Below, in pieces: positions 4,370 to 5,268 of a stretch of 5,268 nt of DNA. The position numbers and the translations under genes are program-made. The stretch is from the NCBI GenBank assembly GCA_016207545.1, contig JACQPO010000020.1, positions 1 through 5,268 of the forward strand, in the 5' to 3' direction. Positions within the stretch are counted from its first letter, which is position 1; each line of letters opens with the position of its first letter. Below the pieces are notes generated by a model. That model saw only the letters and a list, made by a program, of their open reading frames with translations. It was not told the origin of the DNA and searched no databases. This stretch comes from Methanobacteriota archaeon. Lineage in GTDB: Archaea; Thermoplasmatota; Thermoplasmata; RBG-16-68-12; EA-27.

Positions 4370-5268
4370 GTGGGCGACCTGCTTCGGGTGATTCGGGACG
4401 ACGGCCACGCGGACCCCGCGACGGACCCGACGTTATCGAAGGACGAGCTCGTCACGTTGTACCGGTTCATGCTCCTCGAGCGGACGCTCGACACCCGCAT
4501 GCTCAGCCTGCAGCGGCAGGGCCGGATTGGCTTCTACGGGCCGAGCGTCGGGCAGGAGGCGGCGATCGTCGGCGCCGCGTCCGCGATGGAACCGCGGGAC
4601 TGGATCTTCCCGCAGTACCGCGAGCCGGGCGCGGCGCTCGTCCGCGGGATGCCGCTCAAGGAACTCGTCGCGCAGTTCTTCGGGAACGCGGAGGACCCGA
4701 TCAAGGGCCGCCAGATGCCGTGCCACTACGTGTACCGCCAAGGGAACTTCATGTCGATCAGCTCGTGCGTCGGGACGCAGATCCCGCTCGCGGTCGGCGC
4801 CGCGTGGGCCGCGCGGATCCGGAAGGACCCGATCGTGTGCCTCGTCTACTTCGGCGATGGAGGGACGAGCACCGCGGACTTCCACGTCGGGATGAACTTC
4901 GCGGGCGTGTTCCAAGCGCCCGTCGTGTTCCTCTGCAACAACAACCAGTGGGCGATCTCCGTGCCGGTCGAGAAGCAGACGCGATCGGAGACGATTGCGC
5001 AGAAGGCGACCGCGTATGGCTTCGACGGGGTCCGCGTCGACGGCATGGACGCTTTGGCGGTGGTCGCCGCAGTCCGCGAGGCGCAGGGAAAGGCGCGCGC
5101 GGGCGGCGGCCCCACGCTCGTGGAGGCGCTCACGTACCGGCTCGGCCCGCACTCGTCCTCCGACGACCCGTCGCGGTACCGGGATGAGAAGGAGGTCGAG
5201 AAGTGGCGGCGCCGCGACCCGATCGACGTCATGCGAAACCACCTGCTCGCCCGCGGGGTCTGGGACGC
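4370..5268 (+). CDS. 2-oxoacid dehydrogenase complex E1 component, alpha subunit (partial, 3' end outside window)
   Basis: This thiamine-diphosphate-dependent subunit decarboxylates a 2-oxoacid (pyruvate or a branched-chain 2-oxoacid) and passes the acyl group to the lipoyl domain of E2, working as an alpha2beta2 heterotetramer in the cytoplasm. The first 299 residues are visible. They include GPSVGQEAA at 57-65, the substrate/cofactor region FPQYREPGAAL at 80-90, and GRQMPCHY at 113-120. The TPP/Mg motif starts at GDG 162-164 and ends at NNN 190-192. The loop HSSSDDPSRYR at 261-271 is equivalent to the phosphorylation-loop region of mitochondrial E1 alpha. GNAEDPIKGRQMP and SDDPSRYR resemble branched-chain E1 alpha more than classic pyruvate E1, but the substrate remains open. 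Family members are about 330-400 residues, so only the C-terminal tail is missing. E1 beta, E2 and E3 genes are expected downstream. The start is set by GGGAGG at 4358-4363. Confidence 0.95.
   Translation, partial: MGDLLRVIRDDGHADPATDPTLSKDELVTLYRFMLLERTLDTRMLSLQRQGRIGFYGPSVGQEAAIVGAASAMEPRDWIFPQYREPGAALVRGMPLKELVAQFFGNAEDPIKGRQMPCHYVYRQGNFMSISSCVGTQIPLAVGAAWAARIRKDPIVCLVYFGDGGTSTADFHVGMNFAGVFQAPVVFLCNNNQWAISVPVEKQTRSETIAQKATAYGFDGVRVDGMDALAVVAAVREAQGKARAGGGPTLVEALTYRLGPHSSSDDPSRYRDEKEVEKWRRRDPIDVMRNHLLARGVWD

Noticed and set aside
3823..5187. 454-residue plus-strand open frame spanning the transporter and E1 alpha
   Set aside because: It crosses a promoter region and two real genes in a different frame, and is Arg/Pro/Gly-rich without motifs.
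4433..5242. 269-residue minus-strand open frame opposite E1 alpha
   Set aside because: It is antisense to a gene with intact thiamine-diphosphate motifs; its repetitive Arg/Asp/Val composition is a mirror of E1 codon usage.

Overview
The window looks like chromosomal DNA from a high-G+C archaeon, most likely an uncultured Euryarchaeota/Thermoplasmatota-type lineage; that placement is inference. The evidence is an archaeal-style ATP-dependent DNA ligase, a SufR-like winged-helix regulator, short AT-rich TATA-like elements standing out in GC-rich intergenic gaps, and a mix of Shine-Dalgarno-led and SD-less genes with GTG starts. There are no RNA genes, insertion sequences, CRISPR arrays or gene-free stretches over 300 bases; almost every base is coding.

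Layout. (1) Positions 1-1284, minus strand: a tight three-gene operon, read right to left. It holds an unrecognised 84-residue Arg-rich protein, then a SufR-like regulator with three candidate Fe-S cysteines, then the start of a protein with an NNHFDVDG motif that runs off the left edge. (2) Positions 1285-1411: a 127-bp divergent control region with a TATA-like element on each strand and, between them, a perfect 9-bp tandem repeat that also forms an inverted repeat. It is a good candidate operator for the neighbouring regulator. (3) Positions 1412-1738, plus strand: a 108-residue multi-pass membrane protein whose stop codon directly abuts the stop of the next gene. (4) Positions 1739-4269 (or 4314), minus strand: a ten-helix EamA/DMT-family transporter followed 35 nt later by a full-length ATP-dependent DNA ligase. 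(5) A small divergent promoter region with a TATA-like element usable in both directions. (6) Position 4370 to the right edge, plus strand: the E1 alpha subunit of a 2-oxoacid dehydrogenase complex, resembling the branched-chain type, truncated by the window.

Functional picture. The ligase is housekeeping DNA replication/repair, the E1 alpha is central or branched-chain carbon metabolism, and the transporter has no predicted substrate. The part least explained by known systems is the left block. There a probable redox- or iron-sensing regulator sits in an operon with two uncharacterised proteins, opposite a small membrane protein, with an operator-like repeat between them. No suf genes are visible in the window.
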